This document shows positions 8,761 to 17,736 of a stretch of DNA of 64,000 nucleotides, one piece after another (position 1 is the stretch's first letter; every line of letters begins with the position of its first letter). A model generated the notes under the pieces. That model saw nothing but the letters and a program-made list of their open reading frames with translations, ran no database searches and was not told where the DNA came from. The stretch is from contig CAMCLK010000008.1 in NCBI GenBank assembly GCA_945875585.1, positions 1 to 64,000 of the forward strand. The letters run 5' to 3'. The translations under genes were made by a program, and so were the position numbers. The DNA is from Candidatus Kuenenia stuttgartensis (GTDB lineage: Bacteria; Planctomycetota; Planctomycetia; Gemmatales; Gemmataceae).

Positions 8761-11661
8761 ATGTCTACAAGCACACCCTTGTCCGTTGCCATCAATACTA
8801 GCGTACCCACCGCCTGCCTTGGACTTGCCTCTATGCTGGAAGCCCACGGTATGAGCGTGGAAATCATCAATCAGATTTGGTCTGAAATTTATCAGATCAC
8901 CTACAAAACCAATCTGCCCATGAGTCGTCTAGCTGAGGTTGCCGCTGTGCTTGATTCGGCACAGCCAGAAACTATTCTTGGCGACTCGAATCAAAAATAC
9001 GATGTTGTTATCCACATTCCTGTCAGCCAGGCTGTTAATGCGGACCACCGCTCTGTCCATGTTGAAATCGTAACGGATACGGCCGATCTGGGCGGGCAAC
9101 TGGCCAAAACCTTTCGCACCCTCGGATTCCAGAATATAAACGTTCAGGCGGGTGGAATCGAAGAAAACACTCTGCAAAGCAACGAAAATGTGCCCGAAGC
9201 CATTCAGGCACTCATCCTTCTCAAAGCTCGTGAATTAGGTAGCAGCATTCACAACGTGAGCCGCAACGGTACCCGTCACCGCCACCATGGTCAAAAAATT
9301 CGCATTGCTGTAAGTGATTCTCGTTTGTTGCAAGTTCCACCACCAGAACGCTACCCCGTATTGATTCGTTCCGATGACCGCAACCATGGGCAAGAACTGG
9401 CAGACATTCTGGCCGGCCACGGTTTCCGTGTGGAAATGGCAGAACCGATGTCCCCCCAGGAGAGCCTCACCAGGCCGCTGGGGCTGATCTCCGGTCCGAT
9501 GAGTGGCCGTCTCAATCGGTCCACGCGCGGATTGATCAGCCACTCGCTGGATACTGTTTTACGCAAAAATGGCGTCGACCTTGTACGCTACCCCATTAAT
9601 ATCACCTCTATAGACGACAACAACGAAATTCCGAACACGGAGCCGTGCGGATATCACGCTGTCATTGATTATCCAATAGCGGCTTGCATCAATGGCACGG
9701 CCCGCTCCCGTGGTGGCGCATTCCCAGACCGCTTCAGTGTGAAAATCAATACCGACTGCACCGAACACTCCATGGCTGCCAAACTGAAAACAGCGTTGAT
9801 AGCTTCCGGTTTTTCGGACACATACATCGACGAATGCCACAATAATGAAGTTATCAAGACCCCGCTTCAAATAACTGTCGGGTCTGCCAGCGGCCATCCT
9901 GATATTCTAGAACTGGTTCGTGGAGCATTGTCGCAGTCCGTGGCACCACTGCTGGATGCTGGTTTTGCAAGCAAGGTTCTCAAGTCATTTAATGACAATG
10001 ATAATGACATATTCATCAACCTCCCCTTGATTAATTGGGAAGAAGGGACCTTATTGGAAATGGTCTCAGCCGCTAGCGGAACCGACCTGAAAATCATATG
10101 CGAAGAATCAAGCGATTGGGATGATGTGATCTCCAATCTTGAGTCATGGGAATTTGACTCATTCAAGGTGGAAAAGGGTGATAAAAAGCAGCGCGCTGAA
10201 TTGCACTTTGGCGGCGCGCCGATTCCCCTAATTAACCGGATCTGTAATAAGATTGAAGCTATTGCAGGCATCCATTTGACACGCAAGAAAGTATGGAACG
10301 AGTCCGACGATGATGTTTTCATTTTTCTTCCCGCCCGTGTCGTTCCAGGCCCCAAAGAAACGCGCGATCCTTCTTACGACACGATGGAAGACGACTACTC
10401 GGACGAAGATAATACTGACTCATCTGTCAATATAGCCGAGGGGCCCTTCGTCCGCTGCGAAGGCAGGCGTATCCAGATCGGTGGTTTGTCTTTGCACCGG
10501 CAAGATGGCACCCGGCACCCTTTGGCTCCAGATCTGGCACGCTTCGGGCACTTCTGCCTGGACCAGAAAACCGCTCAAACCCTGCAGCATGTTGCTATTT
10601 CCGTTCTGATGAACGAGCCATGCCTGCTTGAAGGCGAAACGAGCACATCCAAGACCTCCACCATTGAATATTTGGCGGCGTTAATGGGTCAGCCACTGGT
10701 CCGTATCAACCTGAACGGGCAGACCGATACGGGAGAGTTGCTCGGAAGGTTTGTACCCAACGACACAGCAAGCGGTTCAAAAATTCCTGCTGCCTCGTTG
10801 GCCTTGCGGCCCGATCTGCTCGATGCCCGGTCCGCGGAGATTGTTCAGCGGGCTGTTGCTGAAAACAGAGATCTATCTGAAAGAGAGCGCGAAAAGGTCG
10901 CGGCCCTCGAAGGCATTCCCATGGCCGCATGGCGCTGGCAAGATGGGCTGGTGATTCAGGCCCTAAGGAATGGTTGGTGGTTGTTGCTCGACGAGGTCAA
11001 TTTGGCTGAAGCCCAGATTCTGGAACGGCTCAATTCGCTTTTGGAAGCTCACCCATCGCTGGTGCTCACAGAACACGGCAACGAAGTGTTTGGCGACAAG
11101 GGCACGCCCATCCATCCTTCATTCCGGATCTTTGGCACCATGAACCCTGCTGAATATGCCGGCCGCAGCGTCTTGAGCCCGGCTTACAAAGACCGTTGGC
11201 GGGGCTTCCGACAGGTTCCCGGCCCCAGCGAGCCCGAATACTTAGCCATGCTGATGTTGATGGTATTCGGCATTCAGCCATCCATCACGCTCGACAATAC
11301 GGTTTATCCCGGTTCATCGATTGTTCCAAGCCACCCGGGGCTTGACACTCTTTCTGATATTACCGAAGAACTGAAGGCGCTGGCGCGGTTCCATGCCTCG
11401 ATGGAAAGTGCCGCTGGCGAGGGTTCGGGACAGTTGGGTCTGAGGCGCAAAGAACGCCCTGTGTTTACCCGCCGAAGTCTTTTGAGCGTGCTCGACTACA
11501 TCGGCCGTGTTGCTTGCCCCGAACCAGGCACATCAGCGGGTCCACTTCTGAAATTGGCCGCAACCCGGTACTACATGGACCGTGTGGCAGGAACAGACGA
11601 CCGTCAGGTGGTATCGAAACTGCTTGAAGCATCGGGCCTTGGAATGGGGGTGCAGGCATGA
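8761..11661 (+). CDS. AAA+ ATPase of the MoxR/CobS (dynein-related) class with a long repeat-bearing N-terminus
   Basis: The product is 966 residues from ATG 8761, which has GAAGGA eight bases upstream; a GTG at 8719 is less likely. The C-terminal third is an AAA_5-type domain: Walker A GETSTSKT at residues 625-632 (Ser replaces the usual Gly before Lys631), Walker B LLLDE with Asp744-Glu745, and a sensor-1 segment FGTMNP. The first 560 residues match nothing I recognise, but they contain at least three copies of a pattern of hydrophobic strand, Asp, then a helix ending in GF, for example LADILAGHGF and LKTALIASGF. The stop overlaps the next ATG by 4 bp, so this ATPase and the VWA protein are co-translated. 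In related pairs (CobS-CobT, NorQ-NorD, RavA-ViaA) the ATPase remodels a target through the VWA partner. The target here is unknown. Confidence 0.88.
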   Translation: MSTSTPLSVAINTSVPTACLGLASMLEAHGMSVEIINQIWSEIYQITYKTNLPMSRLAEVAAVLDSAQPETILGDSNQKYDVVIHIPVSQAVNADHRSVHVEIVTDTADLGGQLAKTFRTLGFQNINVQAGGIEENTLQSNENVPEAIQALILLKARELGSSIHNVSRNGTRHRHHGQKIRIAVSDSRLLQVPPPERYPVLIRSDDRNHGQELADILAGHGFRVEMAEPMSPQESLTRPLGLISGPMSGRLNRSTRGLISHSLDTVLRKNGVDLVRYPINITSIDDNNEIPNTEPCGYHAVIDYPIAACINGTARSRGGAFPDRFSVKINTDCTEHSMAAKLKTALIASGFSDTYIDECHNNEVIKTPLQITVGSASGHPDILELVRGALSQSVAPLLDAGFASKVLKSFNDNDNDIFINLPLINWEEGTLLEMVSAASGTDLKIICEESSDWDDVISNLESWEFDSFKVEKGDKKQRAELHFGGAPIPLINRICNKIEAIAGIHLTRKKVWNESDDDVFIFLPARVVPGPKETRDPSYDTMEDDYSDEDNTDSSVNIAEGPFVRCEGRRIQIGGLSLHRQDGTRHPLAPDLARFGHFCLDQKTAQTLQHVAISVLMNEPCLLEGETSTSKTSTIEYLAALMGQPLVRINLNGQTDTGELLGRFVPNDTASGSKIPAASLALRPDLLDARSAEIVQRAVAENRDLSEREREKVAALEGIPMAAWRWQDGLVIQALRNGWWLLLDEVNLAEAQILERLNSLLEAHPSLVLTEHGNEVFGDKGTPIHPSFRIFGTMNPAEYAGRSVLSPAYKDRWRGFRQVPGPSEPEYLAMLMLMVFGIQPSITLDNTVYPGSSIVPSHPGLDTLSDITEELKALARFHASMESAAGEGSGQLGLRRKERPVFTRRSLLSVLDYIGRVACPEPGTSAGPLLKLAATRYYMDRVAGTDDRQVVSKLLEASGLGMGVQA

Positions 11662-13523
11662 GCATCTTGGCAACACGAACCCCCGTGGAAATGCTGCGGG
11701 GGTTGGCATCGGGCCTGTGCCGCGACGCCAGCATTGAAGTTGTGGAATCGGACTCCGGAACCTGGGCGTACAACCCGGACAACCATGTGATATTGGTGGG
11801 CAAGGACGATCTGCAAAACAAGGGCGTTTTGCCGTGCGCCGCGATCTTGGCGCACGAAACGGCCCACTATCATATATCCCGTTACAATATGTACAGGATG
11901 CCATTTAAGTCGTTGACCATTATCCGAGAATTGATGAACGGGCTTGAAGATCCTAGGGTCAACGAATGGATCCAGCATCGGTACCCCGGAACCAAAGCGT
12001 GGTTTCAAGCGCTCGTCGCCGCAGAATCGTTCCTCCGCAAGCCATTCGAGGGGCCAGAGTATCTGGGCTTTATCATGCGTAATTGCGCGGAAGCCTTGAT
12101 GGATTGGAACACATCCACCCTTCCCGCCATAACGTCACCTCGCTTGGCATCAGCCCTTAAGGCGACGGCATCGGCACGGCGCGAATTCAGCCTGATTCAG
12201 CCGCCATTTGAGTGTTCCGCAGGCGAACCGAGTGTTGGCTTGACTGCCAGCTTTGTGGCCGAGGTTGTGCCCATTCTGGCTGGTCCCGCCCCTCAAGCAC
12301 TTCCTGCCTTGGAGCAGGAAGTGCATCTGGCGCAGGCGCGCGCTGTCAGAATGGCCATGCGGGAAATAGTTCCAACATTTTCGCAGTTGCTGGAAGCCGA
12401 TATCGGCAGGTTGGCCCGCGGCTTTCACGAAGATCCGCGGCTATTGCAATTGGCTCATGACGCGGTGAGTGGCAAGGGCGGCGCCATGCCTGTCCGAATG
12501 GTTGTCCGCGTGATTTTGAGGCTGATTCAAGATCCAGATTCAAATTTTGTGATACCGTCTCATTATAGGGATCTTGCGCTGAAGCTGCTGGAAGTATGCG
12601 CGGCATGCACCAGCAACACGCCACTGTGCAACTCGCAAGAGTGCAAATCGCCCCCTGTCAGAAGCACGCGGTTATCTGATTCTCGAAAGAGGCCAGCAAG
12701 GCCAAGACCGCCTGGACGGAAACCGCGACAAAACAGTCAACCTGCCAGCTATGAACAGACACGAGCACGGCTGGAACCCCAGATCTGCCGGTTGGTGAAA
12801 ACCATTGAAGATGTTTTGGTCCCTAGGCGGCGACTGCGTGATGAGCGTGGTTACGAAAACGGCTACCGGCTCGACATACGTGAAGTTCCGCACTTCGAGG
12901 CCGATCCACGCCGGTACAACCGCCTTTGGTGCCGCCGCAACATTCCCTCCCGTCGGGAACTGGCGGTCAGTTTGCTGGTGGATCTATCGGGGTCTATGGA
13001 GCGTGAGGGGAAGATCCATGCGGCGTTTGCTGGCACGGTGCTGCTGGTGGAAATGCTCCACCGGTTGGGTGTTCCATTCGCCGTGAATGGTTTTCAGAAC
13101 CGCATGATTCCGTTTTTCGAATTGGGCGATGGTTTTTCCAAGGCACTGGCTTCCGAACTGGAATGGTTGCCTGCGGAAGCATCGGGCAATCGTCCGGGTG
13201 GCAATAACGAACCGGGCAGCAACGACGATGGCCCTTGCGTGCTTGCCGCTGCTTCAGCACTGTCGGAGTTCCCGGCAACCCAGCGATTGCTGATCACGGT
13301 AAGTGATGGAGAACCTGCCGGAGAGGGCGATTCTGAAAAGAAACTACGGGATGCCGTAATGACGGTGAGCAAAACGCCCACAATGGGCATTGTGGGGCTT
13401 GGTCTGGGTAAAGGAACGGATCATGTGGCGAAGTACTACCCCCGGCACATGGCGAATGTGCCAGAGGATCAGCTTGCCGACCGTATTGGTGGATTACTGG
13501 TGGAAGCGTTGATGGCGCTCTGA
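11658..13523 (+). CDS. VWA-domain protein with N-terminal HEXXH motif (CobT/NorD-like partner of the AAA+ ATPase)
   Basis: The product is 621 residues. The start ATG overlaps the stop of the AAA+ gene (ATGA). Residues 66-70 are HETAH, followed by NGLEDPR with Glu97-Asp98, an arrangement that fits a gluzincin-type zinc site. A basic, proline-rich linker lies around 335-370. A von Willebrand factor A domain starts near residue 434, with the MIDAS signature DLSGS beginning at Asp442, a downstream segment near TVSDGEP, and a C-terminal alpha/beta half. The domain layout resembles CobT and the putative metallopeptidase-VWA proteins that sit beside MoxR ATPases. Whether the zinc site is catalytic is inferred only. 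No metal-chelatase or reductase gene lies nearby to identify a substrate. Confidence 0.85.
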   Translation: MSILATRTPVEMLRGLASGLCRDASIEVVESDSGTWAYNPDNHVILVGKDDLQNKGVLPCAAILAHETAHYHISRYNMYRMPFKSLTIIRELMNGLEDPRVNEWIQHRYPGTKAWFQALVAAESFLRKPFEGPEYLGFIMRNCAEALMDWNTSTLPAITSPRLASALKATASARREFSLIQPPFECSAGEPSVGLTASFVAEVVPILAGPAPQALPALEQEVHLAQARAVRMAMREIVPTFSQLLEADIGRLARGFHEDPRLLQLAHDAVSGKGGAMPVRMVVRVILRLIQDPDSNFVIPSHYRDLALKLLEVCAACTSNTPLCNSQECKSPPVRSTRLSDSRKRPARPRPPGRKPRQNSQPASYEQTRARLEPQICRLVKTIEDVLVPRRRLRDERGYENGYRLDIREVPHFEADPRRYNRLWCRRNIPSRRELAVSLLVDLSGSMEREGKIHAAFAGTVLLVEMLHRLGVPFAVNGFQNRMIPFFELGDGFSKALASELEWLPAEASGNRPGGNNEPGSNDDGPCVLAAASALSEFPATQRLLITVSDGEPAGEGDSEKKLRDAVMTVSKTPTMGIVGLGLGKGTDHVAKYYPRHMANVPEDQLADRIGGLLVEALMAL

Positions 13524-13682
13524 AACAAGGCTGAATGTGTTGGCTTTACTGAATGTATTTGTTAATATTGACGGATACCTCGTGTATTGATGGCGCTCGA
13601 CACTGTGGCCGGGTGCCCATGAGGCAGGCTTTTCAAACGGCAGCAGATGATCACGTCTGCGCCGGGATGACCCGGACCCCTT

Positions 13683-15560
13683 ATGGTTAACCGCAATTTA
13701 CTCAGGGACCTTGTTTCTGACCAAGATCTCAACGACGCAATGCAGGCCGCATTCAGCCGCGAAGACGATGCTGAAAGCGACATGGACAACTGGCTCCGCG
13801 AGGAGAAACAAAACTTTGAATCAAACAAGCTCGTAAACGGGCGCGTGGCCAACATCGTTGGCGACAAGGTCATCGTTGATATCGGTTATAAAAGCGAAGG
13901 CGAAATCTCGATCGACGAATGGCGTGAAGAAGGGGTCGACAACCCCGTATTCCCAAAAATTGGCGATGAAGTCCAGGTTCTTCTCGATTCCGTTGAAGAC
14001 GAAAGCGGTATCATCCAGCTGAGCTTCCGGAAAGCCCGCCGCCAACGCGAGTGGGAATCTATCATTCTCAAGCATAAGGAAGGCGATGTTGTTGACGGTC
14101 TCGTCACGAAGAAAATCAAGGGCGGGCTTCTGGTCAATATTGGTGTGAATGTGTTCCTGCCAGCATCGCAGGTTGATATCCGCCGTCCCCCAGATATTGG
14201 CGACTATATCGGCCGCACCATTCAGTGCAAAATCCTGAAGATTGACGAACCACGCCGCAATATCGTCGTCAGCCGCCGCAAGCTGCTGGAAGATCAGCGC
14301 GAAGACATGAAGCGCAACTTGCTGACGGAAATCGCTCCTGGGCAGGTTCGCAAGGGTATTGTCAAGAACATCGCCGACTTCGGCGCGTTTGTGGATCTTG
14401 GCGGTATCGATGGTTTGCTCCACATCACGGACATGACGTGGGGACGTATCAGCAATCCTCATGAGATCGTGCGAATTGACCAGCCGATTGAGGTGTACAT
14501 CATCTCGGTCGATCGGGACCGCGAAAAGATTGCCCTTGGCTTGAAGCAGAAGTCTGCCAGCCCATGGTCGAGCGTTCAGGACAAGTACCCCGTGGGCAGC
14601 AAGCACATGGGCGAAGTTGTGAACGTGATGAGCTACGGTGCGTTCGTCAAGCTTGAATCGGGCATTGAAGGCCTTGTTCACATCAGCGAGATGAGCTGGA
14701 CCAAGCGGATCAACCACCCGAGCGAACTGGTCAGCACCAGCGATCAGGTTGAAGTTCAGGTTCTGAACATCAACAGGGATAAGCAAGAAATCTCCTTGGG
14801 TATGAAGCAGGTTCAGACCAACCCATGGGATAAGGTTGCCGAGCGCTATCCCAAGGACACTGTCGTGAGCGGGGTTGTTCGCAACCTCACGAACTACGGT
14901 GCGTTTGTTGAAATCGAAGAAGGTATCGACGGCTTGCTGCATGTCAGCGACATGAGCTGGGTCCGTAAGGTAACCCACCCAAGCGAAGTGCTGCAGAAGG
15001 GCGACACCGTCACCTGCGTGGTTCTGAATGTGGATCAGGAACGCAAGCGGATCGCTTTGGGCCTGAAGCAGATGAAGAACGATCCATGGGATACCGACAT
15101 CCCAGCACGTTACTGCAACGGCGAAGTGAAGACCGGAAAGGTGACCAAAATCACCAACTTCGGTATCTTCATCGAGCTGGAACCAGGACTTGAAGGTCTT
15201 CTGCACATCTCCGAGCTTTCCGATCAGAAGATCGAAAACCCCGAAACGATGTTCAATGTGGGCGACGACATGGAGGTGAAAATCCTGCGTGTTGATGTTC
15301 CCGAGCGTAAGATTGGTTTGAGCAAGAAGCGTTTGGGTTGGACCGCTGAAGAGGAAGAAGCCAATCCTCCAGCTCAGGCAGCTCTCAACGCGGGTGGCAG
15401 TGGCATGTCGTCAACGACACCCGGCACTGCGGCACCAGCAACCACCACGTCTGCAGCGGCGGCAGCTGCCGCAGCAGCGGCTGCCAACAAGCCGACACGC
15501 GAACTGCGCGGCGGTACTGGCTCAAGTTCGGGCGGCAACCTCGTAGAGTTGCCTTCCTGA
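13683..15560 (+). CDS. rpsA: 30S ribosomal protein S1
   Basis: The product is 625 residues and carries six S1 OB-fold RNA-binding domains (roughly 50-120, 133-200, 218-290, 303-373, 390-460, 478-545). The later ones show the classic pattern YGAFV...GLLHISEMSW followed by HPSE. S1 binds mRNA on the small subunit and helps initiation on structured leaders. The C-terminus beyond residue 555 is a low-complexity tail with an alanine tract of about eleven residues and a Gly/Ser-rich end. The start is ATG 13683; only a weak purine stretch lies upstream. A long complementary-strand frame over this gene is a shadow produced by codon bias. Two hairpins follow the stop. Confidence 0.96.
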   Translation: MVNRNLLRDLVSDQDLNDAMQAAFSREDDAESDMDNWLREEKQNFESNKLVNGRVANIVGDKVIVDIGYKSEGEISIDEWREEGVDNPVFPKIGDEVQVLLDSVEDESGIIQLSFRKARRQREWESIILKHKEGDVVDGLVTKKIKGGLLVNIGVNVFLPASQVDIRRPPDIGDYIGRTIQCKILKIDEPRRNIVVSRRKLLEDQREDMKRNLLTEIAPGQVRKGIVKNIADFGAFVDLGGIDGLLHITDMTWGRISNPHEIVRIDQPIEVYIISVDRDREKIALGLKQKSASPWSSVQDKYPVGSKHMGEVVNVMSYGAFVKLESGIEGLVHISEMSWTKRINHPSELVSTSDQVEVQVLNINRDKQEISLGMKQVQTNPWDKVAERYPKDTVVSGVVRNLTNYGAFVEIEEGIDGLLHVSDMSWVRKVTHPSEVLQKGDTVTCVVLNVDQERKRIALGLKQMKNDPWDTDIPARYCNGEVKTGKVTKITNFGIFIELEPGLEGLLHISELSDQKIENPETMFNVGDDMEVKILRVDVPERKIGLSKKRLGWTAEEEEANPPAQAALNAGGSGMSSTTPGTAAPATTTSAAAAAAAAAAANKPTRELRGGTGSSSGGNLVELPS

Positions 15561-15577
15561 CCCGTTGTTCGAGATCG

Positions 15578-15652
15578 TTCTCCCGGTCGTCATGATTGGG
15601 AGAATCCGTTGTGACGGCTGACACGGTCGTGCCCATCATGCCGACCGTGTCA
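15578..15652. other. Two hairpins after rpsA, possible terminator or leader of the sigma gene
   Basis: Hairpin 1 pairs TTCTCCC (15578-15584) with GGGAGAA (15598-15604). Hairpin 2 pairs TGACACGGTC (15619-15628) with GACCGTGTCA (15643-15652) around a 14-base loop. Neither is followed by a clear T-run. They lie in the 276-base interval between rpsA and the sigma factor gene and may serve termination or act as a 5' leader. The remainder of the interval shows nothing further. Confidence 0.35.
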
Positions 15653-15836
15653 GTGCTAACAGGGGAGGACCCCCTAGTTGTGAGATGACCGGCTTGCTTT
15701 CGTCGACATACGGAGGATTGTGCGACGATAGACATCAGGTACGCGGCGGGAACCACGCGGGTTTTCTCGACGCGGACGGCCAATTCGGCCGACCTGCCAC
15801 ACCCGCTGGCCCGTGTGAACCGTGCCGGACCTCATC

Positions 15837-16673
15837 ATGACGCGACCACGCCGCCAACCCTCCAGTGCCGTTCAATCTCCGCTTGAGACTTATTTGCGCG
15901 AGATCAACGAGACAGCACTCCTCACGGCTGATGAGGAGAAGATGCTTGCATATCGGATCGAAGAAGGAGATGCAGCAGCACGCGATCGCATGGTACGTGC
16001 GAATCTGCGTCTTGTTGTGAATATTGCCCGCAGCTACACGAATAAAGGCCTAAGTCTTCAAGACCTTATCGAAGAAGGCAATCTAGGATTGCTGCGCGCT
16101 GTCGAAGGCTTCGACCCGACAATGAACACGCGCTTCAGCACTTATGCCAGCTACTGGATCAAGCAATCGATCAAGCGTGCATTGGTAAATACGGGCAAAA
16201 CGATCCGTGTTCCCGCTTATATGGTTGAACTGCTTGCCAAATGGCGCAGGGCCAGCGCCCAACTTCAGGAAGAGTTGGGGCGTGCTCCCAGCCAAGAAGA
16301 AGTGGGCCGCGCCCTCGATCTACCTCGCAAGAAACTGGCCATCATCAAGAAAGCCATCAAGGTCTACAACACTGTCCCCCAGACCGATCAGGGCGACGCT
16401 GGCTGGTCTCTTGACGAAATGCTGATGGATTCCACAGCAAAGGCTCCAGACGACGAAATGGTTGAAGCCGATAGCCTTCGGCACGTCATGATTCTTCTGG
16501 ACCGCATGGACAAACGGGAAGCCACCGTGCTGCGACTTCGCTTCGGTGTGGATGGCGATCAGCCTCTCACATTGAAGGAAATTGGCGAGCAACTGGGCCT
16601 GACCCGCGAACGGGTTCGCCAGATTGAGTGCGAAGCGCTCGGCAAACTGCGCGAGCACATGCAGGTAGACTGA
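15837..16673 (+). CDS. RNA polymerase sigma-70 family factor, RpoD-like, without region 1.1
   Basis: The product is 278 residues from ATG 15837; a GTG at 15822 would add five residues, and neither start has a clear ribosome site. Region 1.2 begins almost at the N-terminus (SPLETYLREI). Region 2 follows with RLVVNIAR, GLSLQDLIEEGNLGLLRAVE and RFSTYASYWIKQSI, the core-binding and -10 recognition helices. Region 3 contains GRAPSQEEVGRAL, and region 4 ends in LTLKEIGEQLGLTRERVRQIE, the -35 helix-turn-helix. There is no region 1.1 and no long non-conserved insert, so this is a group 2-like factor or a compact primary sigma. A free-standing region 1.1-like protein is encoded at 62525-62710. Confidence 0.94.
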   Translation: MTRPRRQPSSAVQSPLETYLREINETALLTADEEKMLAYRIEEGDAAARDRMVRANLRLVVNIARSYTNKGLSLQDLIEEGNLGLLRAVEGFDPTMNTRFSTYASYWIKQSIKRALVNTGKTIRVPAYMVELLAKWRRASAQLQEELGRAPSQEEVGRALDLPRKKLAIIKKAIKVYNTVPQTDQGDAGWSLDEMLMDSTAKAPDDEMVEADSLRHVMILLDRMDKREATVLRLRFGVDGDQPLTLKEIGEQLGLTRERVRQIECEALGKLREHMQVD

Positions 16674-16782
16674 TCGGCCCAACGGGCAAACTTAAGACTT
16701 TCTTTGACGATTCATCCCACACCCCCAGCGCGGGCGATATTAACGGCAGAACCGTTTCACCTTCTCCCGCACGAGGGGTGCC

Positions 16783-17592
16783 GTGGTATATTGCCTCCTT
16801 ATGGAGGGGCTGGTAGCTGTCATTCTGGGCGTGTCGCCTTTGAAGACAGCGGTACCTGCCCCCTCCCCCACATCGCCGCAAGCGATGAAACAGTGGCTTT
16901 CCGGACAGGAAGCCATGCGCGGTGGCCGGCCTCGCCAGGCCATCACCGCGTATCAAAAGGCGCTGGAGGTCGATCCGACCCTAGCCAGAGCTCATTTGAG
17001 CCTGGCTGCGGCGCATCTGGACCTTCAGGAGGATCATCTGGCAGCAGATCATCTGCGCAGATATCTCTCACACCAACCCGAACATGTTCAGGTGCGCCAG
17101 CATCTGGCAGATCTGCTATTCAGGCTGGGGCAACATGCCCTAGCTGAAGCGGAGTACAGGCACACCTTGGCCGACGTATCTCCCGATCCATCGGGGATAT
17201 TGTGCCGCATCCATTGCCACGGCAAGCTGATGGAATTGGCCACAATTATGGGCAATTCCGGAGCAACCCACCTGCACAGGGGTATTGGCTTGTTCCTGCT
17301 TGCAGGCCAAGCTGGTCTGGTTGAACCTTCACAGCGAGTGAATCCTGAAGCGTTGCTCTGTCGGGCCGCTGGCGAACTCCTTGTGGCCCAGAAAGAAGAT
17401 CCAGACTCCAGCTTACCTGCTTGGTATTTGCATCAGGTTTGGCAACTGCTCGGGCAGAACCACTTGGCAAAACTCTGGATGGACCGGGTTTTAGACGACC
17501 CAATGCTCAAAGACCTAGACAACTGCGAACGGCTCCTTTTGGCCAACGCGCGGCAGGAGCAGGCATGCCAAGCCAGAATGTTCCTGCGCTGA
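16783..17592 (+). CDS. TPR-repeat protein, probably exported
   Basis: The product is 269 residues from GTG 16783, supported by GAGGGG five bases upstream; ATG 16801 lacks such a site. The N-terminus MEGLVAVILGVSPLKTAVPA is hydrophobic and may be a signal sequence. Residues about 45-150 hold two to three tetratricopeptide repeats, for example AITAYQKALEVDPTLARAHL followed by LAAAHLDLQEDHLAADHLRR. TPR arrays mediate protein-protein contacts. The C-terminal half is helical, with no family I recognise. The gene lies between the sigma factor gene and a secreted protein gene on the same strand. Its function is unknown. Confidence 0.8.
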   Translation: MVYCLLMEGLVAVILGVSPLKTAVPAPSPTSPQAMKQWLSGQEAMRGGRPRQAITAYQKALEVDPTLARAHLSLAAAHLDLQEDHLAADHLRRYLSHQPEHVQVRQHLADLLFRLGQHALAEAEYRHTLADVSPDPSGILCRIHCHGKLMELATIMGNSGATHLHRGIGLFLLAGQAGLVEPSQRVNPEALLCRAAGELLVAQKEDPDSSLPAWYLHQVWQLLGQNHLAKLWMDRVLDDPMLKDLDNCERLLLANARQEQACQARMFLR

Positions 17593-17736
17593 ACCGCCAA
17601 CGGTGTTGTTCTGTTGGGGGTTAACTTTGTTGAAAGGCCTACTGCCGCTGGCCTAACGCGTGAAGGCAGGTAGAGTAACGTGATCGCGGTCCGACAGTAA
17701 CCGCCGATGCGTCGGCTCCGTTCGAGGAAACGATTC

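Noticed and set aside
13821-15206. 461-codon frame on the minus strand opposite rpsA
   Set aside because: It is the mirror of a strongly biased S1 coding sequence, has no ribosome site and no family features, and rpsA is certain.
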